From JAHFDS01 sp964593795 (GTDB taxonomy: Bacteria; Myxococcota_A; Polyangia; JAHFDS01): a stretch of DNA of 64,000 nt. Position numbers and translations under genes: made by a program. Each line of letters starts with the position of its first letter. Position 1 is the stretch's first letter. This document shows, one piece after another, positions 40,412-49,073 of this stretch. The notes below the pieces were generated by a model. It was given only the letters and a program-made list of their open reading frames with translations, had not been told where the DNA came from and searched no databases. The stretch is from assembly GCA_964593795.1 (NCBI GenBank), contig CAZQJC010000327.1, positions 45,920-109,919 of the forward strand, given 5' to 3'.

Positions 40412-41437
40412 ATGACGAACATCCAGCGCTCGGCCCTCCTGCTCGCCCTCCTCGGCGCCGCGAGCTGCTCTCGCTCCCAGCCCGATGGCCAGAAGGCCGC
40501 GAGCGTCGAGCTCCTCAACGCGTCTTACGACCCCACCCGCGAGCTCTACGAGGAGGTCAACGGGGCCTTCGCCGCGCAGTGGAAGGCCAGGACGGGCCAG
40601 ACGGTGTCGATCCAGCAGTCGCACGGCGGCTCGGGCAAGCAGGCGCGATCGGTCATCGACGGCCTCGAGGCCGACGTGGTGACCCTCGCCCTGGCCTGGG
40701 ACATCGACGCGATCGCGAAGGCGGGCCTGGTGGCGCCGGGCTGGGCCGAGGCGCTGCCCGAGCGCGCGACGCCGTACACCTCGACCATCGTGTTCCTGGT
40801 GCGAAAGGGCAACCCGAAGGGCCTCAAGGGCTGGGACGACCTCGTCAAGCCGGGCGTCCAGGTGATCACGCCGAACCCGAAGACGTCCGGCGGCGCGCGA
40901 TGGAACTACCTCGCGGCGTGGGCCCACGCGCTGCGCGCGGGCGGCGGCGATCCAGCGAAGGCGAGGGCCTTCGTGGGCCAGCTCTTCAAGAACGTGCCGG
41001 TGCTCGACTCGGGCGCGCGCGGCGCGACCACCACGTTCACCGAGCGCGGGCTCGGCGACGTGCTGCTGACCTGGGAGAACGAGGCGCTGCTCGCGGTCAG
41101 GAAGATCGGCGCCGACAAGGTCGAGGTCGTCGTCCCTGCGCTCAGCGTCCGCGCCGAGCCCCCGGTGGCGCTCGTGGACAAGGTGGTGGACAAGAAGGGG
41201 ACGCGCACCGTCGCGAAGGCCTACCTGGAGTTCCTGTACACGCCCGAGGGGCAGGCCATCTGCGCGAAGAACTACTACCGGCCGCGCGACGCCGCCGCGC
41301 TCGCCAAGCACGCGGCGCAGTTCCCCGCGCTCACGCTCGTCGGCATCGAGGATCTCGGGGGCTGGAAGAAGGTCCAGTCCGAGCACTTCGCCGACGGCGG
41401 CACCTTCGACGCGATCTACGCGCCGGGGGCGAAGTAG
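40412..41437 (+). CDS. sbp: Sulfate ABC transporter substrate-binding protein
   Basis: A 341-residue lipoprotein-type binding protein. The signal is LLLALLGAASC with AASC lipobox. The mature part follows the Sbp/CysP family: LLNASYDPTRELYEEVNGAF, SHGGSGKQARSVIDGLEADV with sulfate-binding Ser/Gly residues, VTLALAWDIDAIAKAG, NPKTSGGARWNYLAAWAHAL and LLTWENEALLAV. GAGGT lies six bases before the ATG; an in-frame ATG at 40271 is rejected because it precedes the terminator and would spoil the signal peptide. It delivers sulfate or thiosulfate to CysT/CysW. Confidence 0.93.
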   Translation: MTNIQRSALLLALLGAASCSRSQPDGQKAASVELLNASYDPTRELYEEVNGAFAAQWKARTGQTVSIQQSHGGSGKQARSVIDGLEADVVTLALAWDIDAIAKAGLVAPGWAEALPERATPYTSTIVFLVRKGNPKGLKGWDDLVKPGVQVITPNPKTSGGARWNYLAAWAHALRAGGGDPAKARAFVGQLFKNVPVLDSGARGATTTFTERGLGDVLLTWENEALLAVRKIGADKVEVVVPALSVRAEPPVALVDKVVDKKGTRTVAKAYLEFLYTPEGQAICAKNYYRPRDAAALAKHAAQFPALTLVGIEDLGGWKKVQSEHFADGGTFDAIYAPGAK

Positions 41438-41442
41438 GCGCG

Positions 41443-42279
41443 ATGGCCGACGCGCGCGCCCGCTCGCGGGGCATCCTGCCGGGCTTCGGCCTCTCGACGG
41501 GCTGCACGCTCGCGTACCTCGGCGTCATCGTGCTCCTGCCGCTGTCGATGATCGCGGTCAAGGCCGCGAGCGGATCGGCCGCCGACCTCTGGAGGACCAT
41601 CGCGAGCGACCGCGCGCTGTCCTCCTACAAGCTCACCTTCGGCGTGGCCCTCGGCGCGGCCGGCGTCAACGCAGCGCTCGGCGTGCTCATCGCGTGGGTG
41701 CTGGTGCGCTACCGCTTCCCGGGGCGCTCGCTCCTCGACTCGCTCCTCGACATGCCGTTCGCGCTGCCGACGGCCGTCTCCGGCATCGCGCTCACGACGC
41801 TCTACGCCGAGAACGGCTGGCTCGGCAGGCCCCTGGCGGCGCTCGGCCTCAAGGTCGCGTTCACGCCGCTCGGGATCACGCTCGCGCTGGTGTTCGTGGG
41901 GCTGCCGTTCGTGGTGCGCTCGGTGCAGCCGGTGCTCGAGGCGCTCGGACCCGACCTCGAGGAGGCCGCCGCGGCCCTCGGCGCGACGCGCCTCCAGACC
42001 TTCACGCGCGTGCTCTTCCCGCAGATGTTCCCGGCCCTCTTGACCGGCTTCGCGCTCGCGTTCGCGCGCGGGCTCGGCGAGTACGGCAGCGTCGTCTTCA
42101 TCAGCGGGAACATGCCCGGCAAGACCGAGGTGACGACGCTCCTCATCATGACCAAGCTCGAGCAGTTCGACTACACGGGGGCCGCCGGCCTCGCCGCGGT
42201 GATGCTGTCGCTGTCGTTCGTGCTGCTCCTGCTCATCAACCGCCTCCAGGCCTGGACGGTCGCGCGGAGGGCCGCGTGA
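41443..42279 (+). CDS. cysT: Sulfate ABC transporter permease CysT
   Basis: A 278-residue inner-membrane permease (six helices) of the CysT/CysU family. Family marks are LLDSLLDMPFALPTAVSGIA, FVVRSVQPVLEALGPDLEEA and the EAA loop EEAAAALGATRLQTFTRVLF, which contacts the ATPase, then FARGLGEYGSVVFISGNMPG. The start ATG is five bases after the binding-protein stop. It overlaps cysW by GTGA. The ATPase CysA that must energise the pair is not encoded nearby. Confidence 0.94.
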   Translation: MADARARSRGILPGFGLSTGCTLAYLGVIVLLPLSMIAVKAASGSAADLWRTIASDRALSSYKLTFGVALGAAGVNAALGVLIAWVLVRYRFPGRSLLDSLLDMPFALPTAVSGIALTTLYAENGWLGRPLAALGLKVAFTPLGITLALVFVGLPFVVRSVQPVLEALGPDLEEAAAALGATRLQTFTRVLFPQMFPALLTGFALAFARGLGEYGSVVFISGNMPGKTEVTTLLIMTKLEQFDYTGAAGLAAVMLSLSFVLLLLINRLQAWTVARRAA

Positions 42280-43133
42280 CGGGCGAGGCGCGCTCGCTCG
42301 CGCAGCGCGATCCGGCGTGGGTGCGCGCCGGGCTCATCGCGATCGTCGTGCTCGCGCTCGGCGCGGTGCTGCTGCTCCCACTCGGCGTCATCCTCGCGCA
42401 GGCGCTGTCCAAGGGTCTCGGCGTGTTCGTGCGCGCGGTCTCGGACCCGAACGCGCTCGCGGCCGTGCGCCTGACCTTGTTCGTCGCGCTCGTGGCGGTG
42501 CCGCTCAACGTCGCCTTCGGCCTCGCCGCCGCCTGGTCGATCGGCAAGTTCCGCTTCCGCGGGCGCAGCCTCCTCATCACGCTCATCGACCTGCCGTTCG
42601 CGGTGTCCCCGGTGATCGCCGGCATGATCTTCGTGCTGCTCTTCGGCGCGCGGGGCCTCCTCGGCCCGTGGCTCGCCGCGCACGACGTCCACGTCATCTT
42701 CGCGACGCCGGGCATCGTCCTCGCGACGGTCTTCATCACGTTCCCGTTCGTGGCGCGCGAGCTCATCCCGTTCGTCGAGTCGCGCGGCAACGACGAGGAG
42801 GAGGCGGCCCTGACGCTCGGCGCGACCGGCTGGCAGGCGTTCCGGCGCGTCACGCTCCCGAGCCTGCGCTGGAGCCTCGTCTACGGCGTCATCCTCTGCA
42901 ACGCGCGCGCGATGGGTGAGTTCGGCGCCGTGTCGGTCGTGTCGGGCCACATCCGCGGCCGCACCAACACCATCCCGCTGCACGTCGAGATCCTCTACAA
43001 CGAGTACGAGTTCGCGGCGGCGTTCGCCGTGGCCTCGCTCCTGCTCCTGCTCGCCATCGTCACCGTCATCGGCAAGCACGCGGTCGAGCGCCGCGCGCTC
43101 GGCCATGACCCCCTCCGTGGAGGTGCCCTGTGA
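42276..43133 (+). CDS. cysW: Sulfate ABC transporter permease CysW
   Basis: A 285-residue permease partner of CysT. Family regions are LITLIDLPFAVSPVIAGMIF, FVARELIPFVESRGNDEEEA, the EAA loop LTLGATGWQAFRRVTLPSLR and NARAMGEFGAVSVVSGHIRG. The last contains the conserved GEFGAVSVVSGHI of sulfate permeases. GTG 42276 overlaps the cysT stop; its own stop overlaps the porin start (GTGA), where GGAGGT lies six bases before the porin GTG. Confidence 0.94.
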   Translation: MTGEARSLAQRDPAWVRAGLIAIVVLALGAVLLLPLGVILAQALSKGLGVFVRAVSDPNALAAVRLTLFVALVAVPLNVAFGLAAAWSIGKFRFRGRSLLITLIDLPFAVSPVIAGMIFVLLFGARGLLGPWLAAHDVHVIFATPGIVLATVFITFPFVARELIPFVESRGNDEEEAALTLGATGWQAFRRVTLPSLRWSLVYGVILCNARAMGEFGAVSVVSGHIRGRTNTIPLHVEILYNEYEFAAAFAVASLLLLLAIVTVIGKHAVERRALGHDPLRGGAL

Positions 43134-44398
43134 AGACCCGACCCGGCAGCCCGACGCAAGCCGCGAACCGCAACCGCCAGGCCCTCGTGCTCGCGGTGTG
43201 CTGCGGCTGTGCGCTCGCCGGGCCCACGGTCGCGCGTGCGGACGAGGAGCTGGCGCCGCTGACGGTCACCGGGGGGCCCGGCAAGGGCGCGACCTTCACC
43301 TCCGACGACAAGCGCTTCTCGCTCAACCTGCGCGGTCGCCTGCAGCTCCGCAACACGCTCGCCCACCCCGCGGGCAACACGACGACGGACGAGCTCGGCG
43401 TGCGCACCGCGCGCGTGTTCCTCACCGGCAACACCTTCGACAAGGACTTGAAGTACTTCGTGCAGCTCGCCGTGGCGGCGAGCGACTTCGAGAAGGAGTA
43501 CACCTCGTCGTCGCCGATCTTCGACGCCTGGGTGGAGTACACGGCGCTCCGCGACGCCAACGTCCGCATCGGCCAGTTCTTCGTGCCGTTCGACCGCGCG
43601 CGCACGGTGCGCGAGTTCGCGCTCTCGCTGGTCGACCGCTCGCAGGTCGTGGGCGAGCTGACGCTCGATCGCGACGCGGGCGTCGTGATCTCGTCGAGCG
43701 ATCTCGGCGGGCTCGACCACCTGCTCGCGTATCAGGTCGGCGTCTGGGGCGGCGACGGCAAGAACCGCGTCGGCGCCGTCGACGCGGACCTCCTGTACAC
43801 GGCGCGGCTGACGCTGCGTCCGTTCGGGGCGTTCGACGACGACGTGCAGGGCGACCTGCGGCGTCACGCCGATCCCAAGCTCGCCGTCGGCGGCGGCTTC
43901 GCCTACAACGCGAACACCCGCCGGGCGCGGAGCACCACGGGGGCCGTGCTGACGCTCGGCGGCATCGACTACGTGCACGCGGCCGGGGATGTCGTCTTCA
44001 AGTGGCGCGGGCTGTACTTCCTCGGCGAGTACGTGTACCGCACCGCCCGCACCGAGCAGCGCACGGGGACCGGGGCGAACATGATGCCGCTCACGGAGTA
44101 TGCGCGCTCGGGCAGCGGCTACGTCTTCGAGGCCGGATACGTCCTCACGCGCGCGCTCGAGGTGAACGCCCGCTGGAGCCAGCTCTTCACCAAGGCCTCC
44201 AGCGATCCGGCGAGGGCCACGGATCCCGCGCTCGTCAAGCTGCGCCAGGAGGGCGGCAAGGAGCTCGGCGGCGGGCTCGCCTACTACTGGAATGGCCACG
44301 CCCTCAAGCTGGTCGCCGACTACAACCTGCTCTTCGGCGACGGCGCGTCGAGCAGGCCCCGCCACCTGGCAAGGGTCGCCGTCGACGCCTCGTTCTGA
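43130..44398 (+). CDS. OprP/OprO-type outer-membrane porin of the sulfate operon
   Basis: A 422-residue outer-membrane protein with signal LVLAVCCGCALAGPTVARA. The mature part follows phosphate-selective porins O and P: FSLNLRGRLQLRNTLAHPAG, RVFLTGNTFDKDLKYFVQLA, IFDAWVEYTALRDANVRIGQ, then FFVPFDRARTVREFALSLVD, and the final strands ARVAVDASF with terminal Phe. These form trimeric 16-stranded channels. Its fusion to cysW by GTGA and its ribosome-binding site show that it is made with the transporter, so it is probably the outer-membrane entry for sulfate. Confidence 0.88.
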   Translation: MKTRPGSPTQAANRNRQALVLAVCCGCALAGPTVARADEELAPLTVTGGPGKGATFTSDDKRFSLNLRGRLQLRNTLAHPAGNTTTDELGVRTARVFLTGNTFDKDLKYFVQLAVAASDFEKEYTSSSPIFDAWVEYTALRDANVRIGQFFVPFDRARTVREFALSLVDRSQVVGELTLDRDAGVVISSSDLGGLDHLLAYQVGVWGGDGKNRVGAVDADLLYTARLTLRPFGAFDDDVQGDLRRHADPKLAVGGGFAYNANTRRARSTTGAVLTLGGIDYVHAAGDVVFKWRGLYFLGEYVYRTARTEQRTGTGANMMPLTEYARSGSGYVFEAGYVLTRALEVNARWSQLFTKASSDPARATDPALVKLRQEGGKELGGGLAYYWNGHALKLVADYNLLFGDGASSRPRHLARVAVDASF

Positions 44399-44430
44399 TC
44401 CGCTCGCGCTTCGATCCGGCCCATCTGTGC

Positions 44431-44436
44431 TAGAAC
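44431..44436 (+). promoter_or_regulatory. -10-like element TAGAAC
   Basis: TAGAAC is followed by seven bases (GCCGCCC) and the ATG at 44444. It is weaker than the TANNNT cases but has the same layout. Confidence 0.35.
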
Positions 44437-44443
44437 GCCGCCC

Positions 44444-45043
44444 ATGAAGCGGCTGGTTCTCGTGATGGCGCTCCTCGCGGCTGCGTGCGGCGACGGCAAG
44501 AAGGTCGGTGTCGGCGGCAACAGCGGCAGCGGCGGCGCCGGGGACACGGGCGGCGCTGGCGACGCGGGCACGGGCGGCAGCGTCAGCATGGACTGCCCCG
44601 GCGCGGCGGTCATGGACACCGAGGCCTGCCCCGAGGAGGGGTACCCGTGGCGCTGCACGGTCAACCTCGGCAACGGCCCGGTGCGCGCCTGCTACACGAC
44701 GCAGATCGACTGCTCGACCGCCGTCGACTGCGACGGCAACGGCATGGCGGATCAGGCCTGCATCTGCGGCTCGCTCCTGCTCGAGTGCCCCGGCTCCCGC
44801 GAGATGGGCAAGTGCGGCGTCCCGGGCACGGACGTGTACTGCCGCCGCGCGCACTCGGTCGGCTGCAACTCCGACAAGCCTTTCTTCTGCGCCTCGACGG
44901 GCACCTGCTTCGTGGGCGACGGCAGCTCGGTGGACTGCGCGACCGTGACCGACTGCGACGGCGACGGCGTCCGCGAGACCGCGTGCCCCTGCGGGCAGGT
45001 GGCGGATTGCACCACCGAGACCAAGTGCAGGGTTCCGAGTTGA
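44444..45043 (+). CDS. Cysteine-rich lipoprotein with Asp-loop repeats
   Basis: A 199-residue lipoprotein: signal LVLVMALLAAAC with AAAC lipobox and a Gly-rich linker (GVGGNSGSGGAGDTGGAGDA). The mature part has about 18 cysteines. Two similar loops, AVDCDGNGMADQACICG and VTDCDGDGVRETACPCG, match the DxDxDG pattern of calcium-binding loops and are each closed by CxC. Disulfides and calcium probably stabilise a small surface domain. No family recognised. Repeat R2 copy 2 starts directly after its stop, suggesting termination there. Confidence 0.68.
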   Translation: MKRLVLVMALLAAACGDGKKVGVGGNSGSGGAGDTGGAGDAGTGGSVSMDCPGAAVMDTEACPEEGYPWRCTVNLGNGPVRACYTTQIDCSTAVDCDGNGMADQACICGSLLLECPGSREMGKCGVPGTDVYCRRAHSVGCNSDKPFFCASTGTCFVGDGSSVDCATVTDCDGDGVRETACPCGQVADCTTETKCRVPS

Positions 45044-45045
45044 CG

Positions 45046-45253
45046 TGTGGCCGCCTGGGACGGCGGCCACCGCCGACCCCCTACGGCTCCGTGCCGTGCA
45101 CACTTCGGTGCCGTCGCAGGCCCCTTGCCTGGAGGTCTGCGCAGCGGGCACGCTGCCCTTCCCCCGCCGCGGCAGAGCCGCGTCGGGCCCCCTAGCCTGC
45201 GTCTTCGCTCGCTGCGCGAGGGACGCCCTTGCGGCTCGCTCCCGCTCGCCTCG
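45046..45253 (+). repeat. Structured repeat R2, copy 2
   Basis: Starts two bases after the Cys-rich lipoprotein stop with a nine-base-pair hairpin (45047-45070, GTGGCCGCC arm). The 25-base hairpin with AGA loop is at 45163-45187. The element matches copy 1 over most of its length (CCGTGCCGTGCACACTT, CCCCTTGCCTGGAGGTCTGC, GCGTCTTCGCTCGC) and lies in the same orientation as the preceding gene. Confidence 0.75.
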
Positions 45254-45314
45254 GGGAGCGCTATCGTCCGGTGCTCCGCGGACGGGGTGCGCGCGGTCAT
45301 CCGACCCGCGTGGC

Positions 45315-48300
45315 ATGATACGGGGCGGTGAAGAGGGATCCGCCTTGAACTCCGGGCTGTTCGCCGCCGCGCTCGGGGGTCGCTACCACATCCTGCGCCC
45401 CCTCGGTCAGGGCGCGATGGGCGTGGTGTACGAGGCGTACGACGCCGCCCGCGGCCACCCGGTCGCGCTCAAGACGGTCAAGGCCGCGAGCCCCGAGCTC
45501 CTCTACCGCATCAAGCGCGAGTTCCGCACGCTCGCGGAGATCACGCACCCGAACCTCGTCGCGCTCTACGACCTCACCGTCGAGGAGGGCTCGGCCTTCT
45601 TCACGATGGAGGTCGTCGAGGGGACGGACCTGCTCGACTGGGTCTGCAAGGGCCGACGGCGGCCCGCGGGCCCGTCGGAGGCGACGCTGCCGGGCGACGA
45701 CGAGGCCGCGGGGGACGTGGAGGCGCGGCTCCCGGGCGACTTCGACGAGCCGCGGCTGCGGAGCGCCTTCTCGCAGCTGGCGCTCGCGCTCGATGCGCTC
45801 CACCGCGCGGGCAAGGCTCACCGCGACGTCAAGCCGACGAACGTGCGCGTGACCCCCGAGGGCCGCGTCGTGCTGCTCGACTTCGGCCTGGCCACGAGCC
45901 TCGAGGAGGATCCGCTCGAGTCGACCGCGGGCCGCGTCGTCGGCACCGTGGCTTACATGTCCCCCGAGCAAGCGCTCGGTGACGTGCAGGTCACGCCCGC
46001 GACGGACTGGTACGCGTTCGGCGTGATGCTCTACGAGGCGCTCGCGGCCAGGGTTCCCTTCGAGGGGCCGGGCGTGAAGGTCCTCAGCGACAAGCAGACG
46101 CTGGACCCGGCCCCGCCGAGCAGCATCCGCGAGGGCCTCCCGGAGGACCTGTGCGCGCTCTGCATGGAGCTCCTGCAACGCCGCATCTCGGCGCGTCCCG
46201 CGGGGCCCGCGGTGCTCAGGCGCCTCGGCGTCTCCATCGAGTCGGGCACGAACTCCATCGGCTCGAGCATGTCCGCCGCCAACCTCGGCGTGTTCGCCGG
46301 GCGCGATCACGAGCTCGACGTGCTGCAGAGCTGCTGGCAGGGGGTCGCACGGAGCGGCGCAGAGATCGTGCTCCTGTCCGGCGCGGCGGGCCTCGGGAAG
46401 ACGGCCCTCGCGCACGAGCTCCGCCACCGCCTCGCCGACTCGGTGCCGAACCTGGTCTGGATGGAGGGGCGCTGCTTCGAGCGCGAGGAGATGGCCTACG
46501 ACGCGCTCGACGGCGTCATCGACCAGCTCTGCCGCGTCTGGAGCCGCCTGCCCCCCGACGAGGCCGCCGCCCTCGTGCCAGAGGACGCGGCGCTCCTGCC
46601 GCGCCTGTTCCCGGCCTTCCGACGCGTGCCGGCCATCGCGCGGGCGCCGATCGAGCGGCGCCCCGGCGGCGACACGAAGGACCTCCGCAGGCGTGCGCTC
46701 GACGTGCTCCGCACCGTGCTGCGACGCCTGTCCGCCAGCCGGCCGGTCGTGTTCTTCCTCGACAGCCTCCAGTGGGTGGACCCGGACACCACGATGCTCG
46801 TGCAGGAGCTGCTGCGCGCGCCGGATCCGCCCCGCATGCTGGTCATCCTGTGCGCGCGTAGCGAGGGCGCTGACAAGCTCGATGCGCTCGTCGAGTACGC
46901 CGGCGTCGAGCCGACGCGCCTGCGCGTGCTGCCCCTCGACCGCGAGGCCACGGCGACGCTGACGCGGCGTCTGCTCGGCCCCGACGTACCTCCCGCGCTG
47001 GCGCGGCGCATCAGCCAGGAGTCGGGCGGCAACCCCTTCTTCATCAGCGAGCTCGCGCGCTACGTGCTGGCCGTCGGCACGGCGGCCATCGGCGACGAGC
47101 CGCTGCGCCTCGAGAGCGCCGTGCTCGCGCGCATCGAGGCCCTCGGCAAGGTCGCGCGCGACATCGTCGAGCTCCTCTCCGTGGCCGGCGCCCCGCTCGC
47201 GCTCGGGGCCCTGACCCGCGCCTCCGGGCTCGACGCGCAGGCCCTCGACCGCGCCGTCCGCGCGCTGCGGATCCACCAGCTCGTGCTCGCCGACGGCGGC
47301 CGCCAGAACGACAAGGCGGAGGTGCTGAGCGCGCGCGTGCGCGAGGCGGTGCTGCGCTCCGTCGAGGCGCAGCGGCGGATCGAGCTGCACCGGCGCCTCG
47401 CCCTCGCGCTCGAGGAGACCGAGGACGGCAGCCGCGAATCCCTGGCCCGACACTGGCTCGAGGCGGGGGCCCCCGAGCGCGCGGTGCCGCACGCGCAGCG
47501 CGCCGCGATCGACGCCCTGTCCAAGCTCGAGTTCGAGCGCGCGGCGCACCTGTTCGAGATCGTCCTCCAGCACGGGGAGCTCTCGCACGAGGAGCGGAGC
47601 GACCTCCTCGTGCGACGCGGCGAGGCGCTGGCCTGTGCCGGCCGCCCGCTGGAGGCGGCGCGGCAGCTCGAGCAGGCCGCGGGGCACAGCAGCCCGGCGC
47701 GCGGCCTCGAGCTCCGCAGGCGCGCGGCGGAGGAGCTGCTCCGCGGCGGCTACCTCGAGGACGGCCTGCGCGAGGCGCGCGCGTTGCTCGGCGAGTTCGG
47801 GCTCGGGCTGGCCCGCTCGATCCGCCGCGCCGTGCTCTCGTCGGCGTGGCGCCGGATCTGGCTGCGCCTGCGCGGCCTCGGCTTCCGTCGCCGCGACGAG
47901 AGCGAGCTGTCCCCGCGCGCGGTCCAGCGCTGCGACGCGCTCGGGTCGGTGGCGTCGGGCCTCGCGATGATCGATCCCGCCCGCGGCATCGAGTGCCACC
48001 TGCGCCACCTGCTCGCGGCGCTTCGCCTCGGCGAGCCCGTCCGGATCGCGCGCGCCCTGGCGTTCGACGCGGGGCTCCTCGCGAGCCTCGGCAGGCAGGC
48101 CCAGGCCATCGCCCTCGCGCGCCGCGCCAGGGAGCTGGCGAAGGACGGAGAGGACTCCATCGCCTTTTCCACCGCGTGCCTGTCCGATGCGCTCGCCGCG
48201 TACTACAGCGGCGGGGGCTTCCGCCTCGCGGAGGAGCGCCTGCGCGACTCGCTCGAGCTCCTCTCCGCCGCGCGCAGCAGCATCGAGCTCGAGACCGCGC

Positions 48301-49073
48301 GCATCTTCCACTGCTTCGCGCTCCTGTACCGCGGCGAGCTCCGCGCGCTCTCGGAGCGCACGACGACGAACCTGCGCGAGGCGGATCGCCGCGGCGACCG
48401 CTACTCGGCGGTCAACCACCGGGCGCGCCTCGGGATGATGTGGCTCGCGCGCGACCTGCCCGAGCGCGCCGAGGAGCAGATCGAGGCGGCGATGGCCTCG
48501 TGGCTTCCCGCCGAGCAGGGCTACCTGACGCAGCACTGGTTCGCGCTCCACGGGCATTGCGAGGTGCTGCTCTATCGCGGCGACGCGGAGGCCGCCGTCG
48601 CCAGGCTCGCGCGCGATCGCGCCCACCTCCAGCGCTCCGGCCTCATGGTCGTCCCCCTCGTCAAGACCGAGTGGCTCCACCTTCGCGCGCGCTGCCTGCT
48701 CGCCGCCGCGGCGTCGGGACGGCGCGAGGGGCTCTCGGAGGCCCCGCGGCTCGGTCGCCAGCTCGCGCGCCTGAGCCCGCTCGGGGCGGGGCTCGCGGCC
48801 TTGGTCGACGCCGGCCACCACGCGCTCGAGGCGCGAGCCACCGAGGCGACGAGGGCCCTGCGCACCGCGCTCGCCCGGCTCGAGGAGTGCGACGCGGGCC
48901 TCTACGCCCAGGCGACGAGGTTCCAGCTCGGCAAGCGCCTCGGCGCGTCGCCCGAGGCCGCCTCGCTGTCCGCCGAGGTGCAGCGCTGGACGCACCTGCA
49001 GGACGTGCAATCACCCGAGCGTCTGTTCGCGACCCTCACCCCGGGTTTCGAGGACCACGGAGGTCCGACATGA
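45315..49073 (+). CDS. Ser/Thr protein kinase fused to AAA-type ATPase and helical repeats
   Basis: A 1252-residue signalling protein. The N-terminal kinase is complete: G-loop LGQGAMGVVYEA (30-41), Lys in VALKTVK (about 53), HRDVKPTN (169-176), DFG (189-191) and GTVAYMSPEQAL. An AAA/NB-ARC-like ATPase follows with Walker A GAAGLGKT (about 356-363) and Walker B VVFFLDSLQWVD. The C-terminal about 550 residues are TPR-like helical repeats. No membrane segment. It is coupled to the FHA/sigma-54 activator by ATGA, a likely phosphorylation partner. TTG 45345 is an alternative start preceded by GAAGAGGG. Confidence 0.88.
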   Translation: MIRGGEEGSALNSGLFAAALGGRYHILRPLGQGAMGVVYEAYDAARGHPVALKTVKAASPELLYRIKREFRTLAEITHPNLVALYDLTVEEGSAFFTMEVVEGTDLLDWVCKGRRRPAGPSEATLPGDDEAAGDVEARLPGDFDEPRLRSAFSQLALALDALHRAGKAHRDVKPTNVRVTPEGRVVLLDFGLATSLEEDPLESTAGRVVGTVAYMSPEQALGDVQVTPATDWYAFGVMLYEALAARVPFEGPGVKVLSDKQTLDPAPPSSIREGLPEDLCALCMELLQRRISARPAGPAVLRRLGVSIESGTNSIGSSMSAANLGVFAGRDHELDVLQSCWQGVARSGAEIVLLSGAAGLGKTALAHELRHRLADSVPNLVWMEGRCFEREEMAYDALDGVIDQLCRVWSRLPPDEAAALVPEDAALLPRLFPAFRRVPAIARAPIERRPGGDTKDLRRRALDVLRTVLRRLSASRPVVFFLDSLQWVDPDTTMLVQELLRAPDPPRMLVILCARSEGADKLDALVEYAGVEPTRLRVLPLDREATATLTRRLLGPDVPPALARRISQESGGNPFFISELARYVLAVGTAAIGDEPLRLESAVLARIEALGKVARDIVELLSVAGAPLALGALTRASGLDAQALDRAVRALRIHQLVLADGGRQNDKAEVLSARVREAVLRSVEAQRRIELHRRLALALEETEDGSRESLARHWLEAGAPERAVPHAQRAAIDALSKLEFERAAHLFEIVLQHGELSHEERSDLLVRRGEALACAGRPLEAARQLEQAAGHSSPARGLELRRRAAEELLRGGYLEDGLREARALLGEFGLGLARSIRRAVLSSAWRRIWLRLRGLGFRRRDESELSPRAVQRCDALGSVASGLAMIDPARGIECHLRHLLAALRLGEPVRIARALAFDAGLLASLGRQAQAIALARRARELAKDGEDSIAFSTACLSDALAAYYSGGGFRLAEERLRDSLELLSAARSSIELETARIFHCFALLYRGELRALSERTTTNLREADRRGDRYSAVNHRARLGMMWLARDLPERAEEQIEAAMASWLPAEQGYLTQHWFALHGHCEVLLYRGDAEAAVARLARDRAHLQRSGLMVVPLVKTEWLHLRARCLLAAAASGRREGLSEAPRLGRQLARLSPLGAGLAALVDAGHHALEARATEATRALRTALARLEECDAGLYAQATRFQLGKRLGASPEAASLSAEVQRWTHLQDVQSPERLFATLTPGFEDHGGPT

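Noticed and set aside
40271..41437. Longer form of the sulfate-binding protein starting at 40271
   Set aside because: The added 47 residues cross the terminator hairpin and displace the lipoprotein signal; GAGGT supports ATG 40412.
45046..45253. Coding extension of the kinase through repeat R2 copy 2
   Set aside because: The frame is open from 45045 but the sequence matches the non-coding R2 copies and precedes the likely promoter.
45297..49010. 1237-residue minus-strand open frame
   Set aside because: Antisense to the kinase-ATPase, which has all kinase and Walker motifs.
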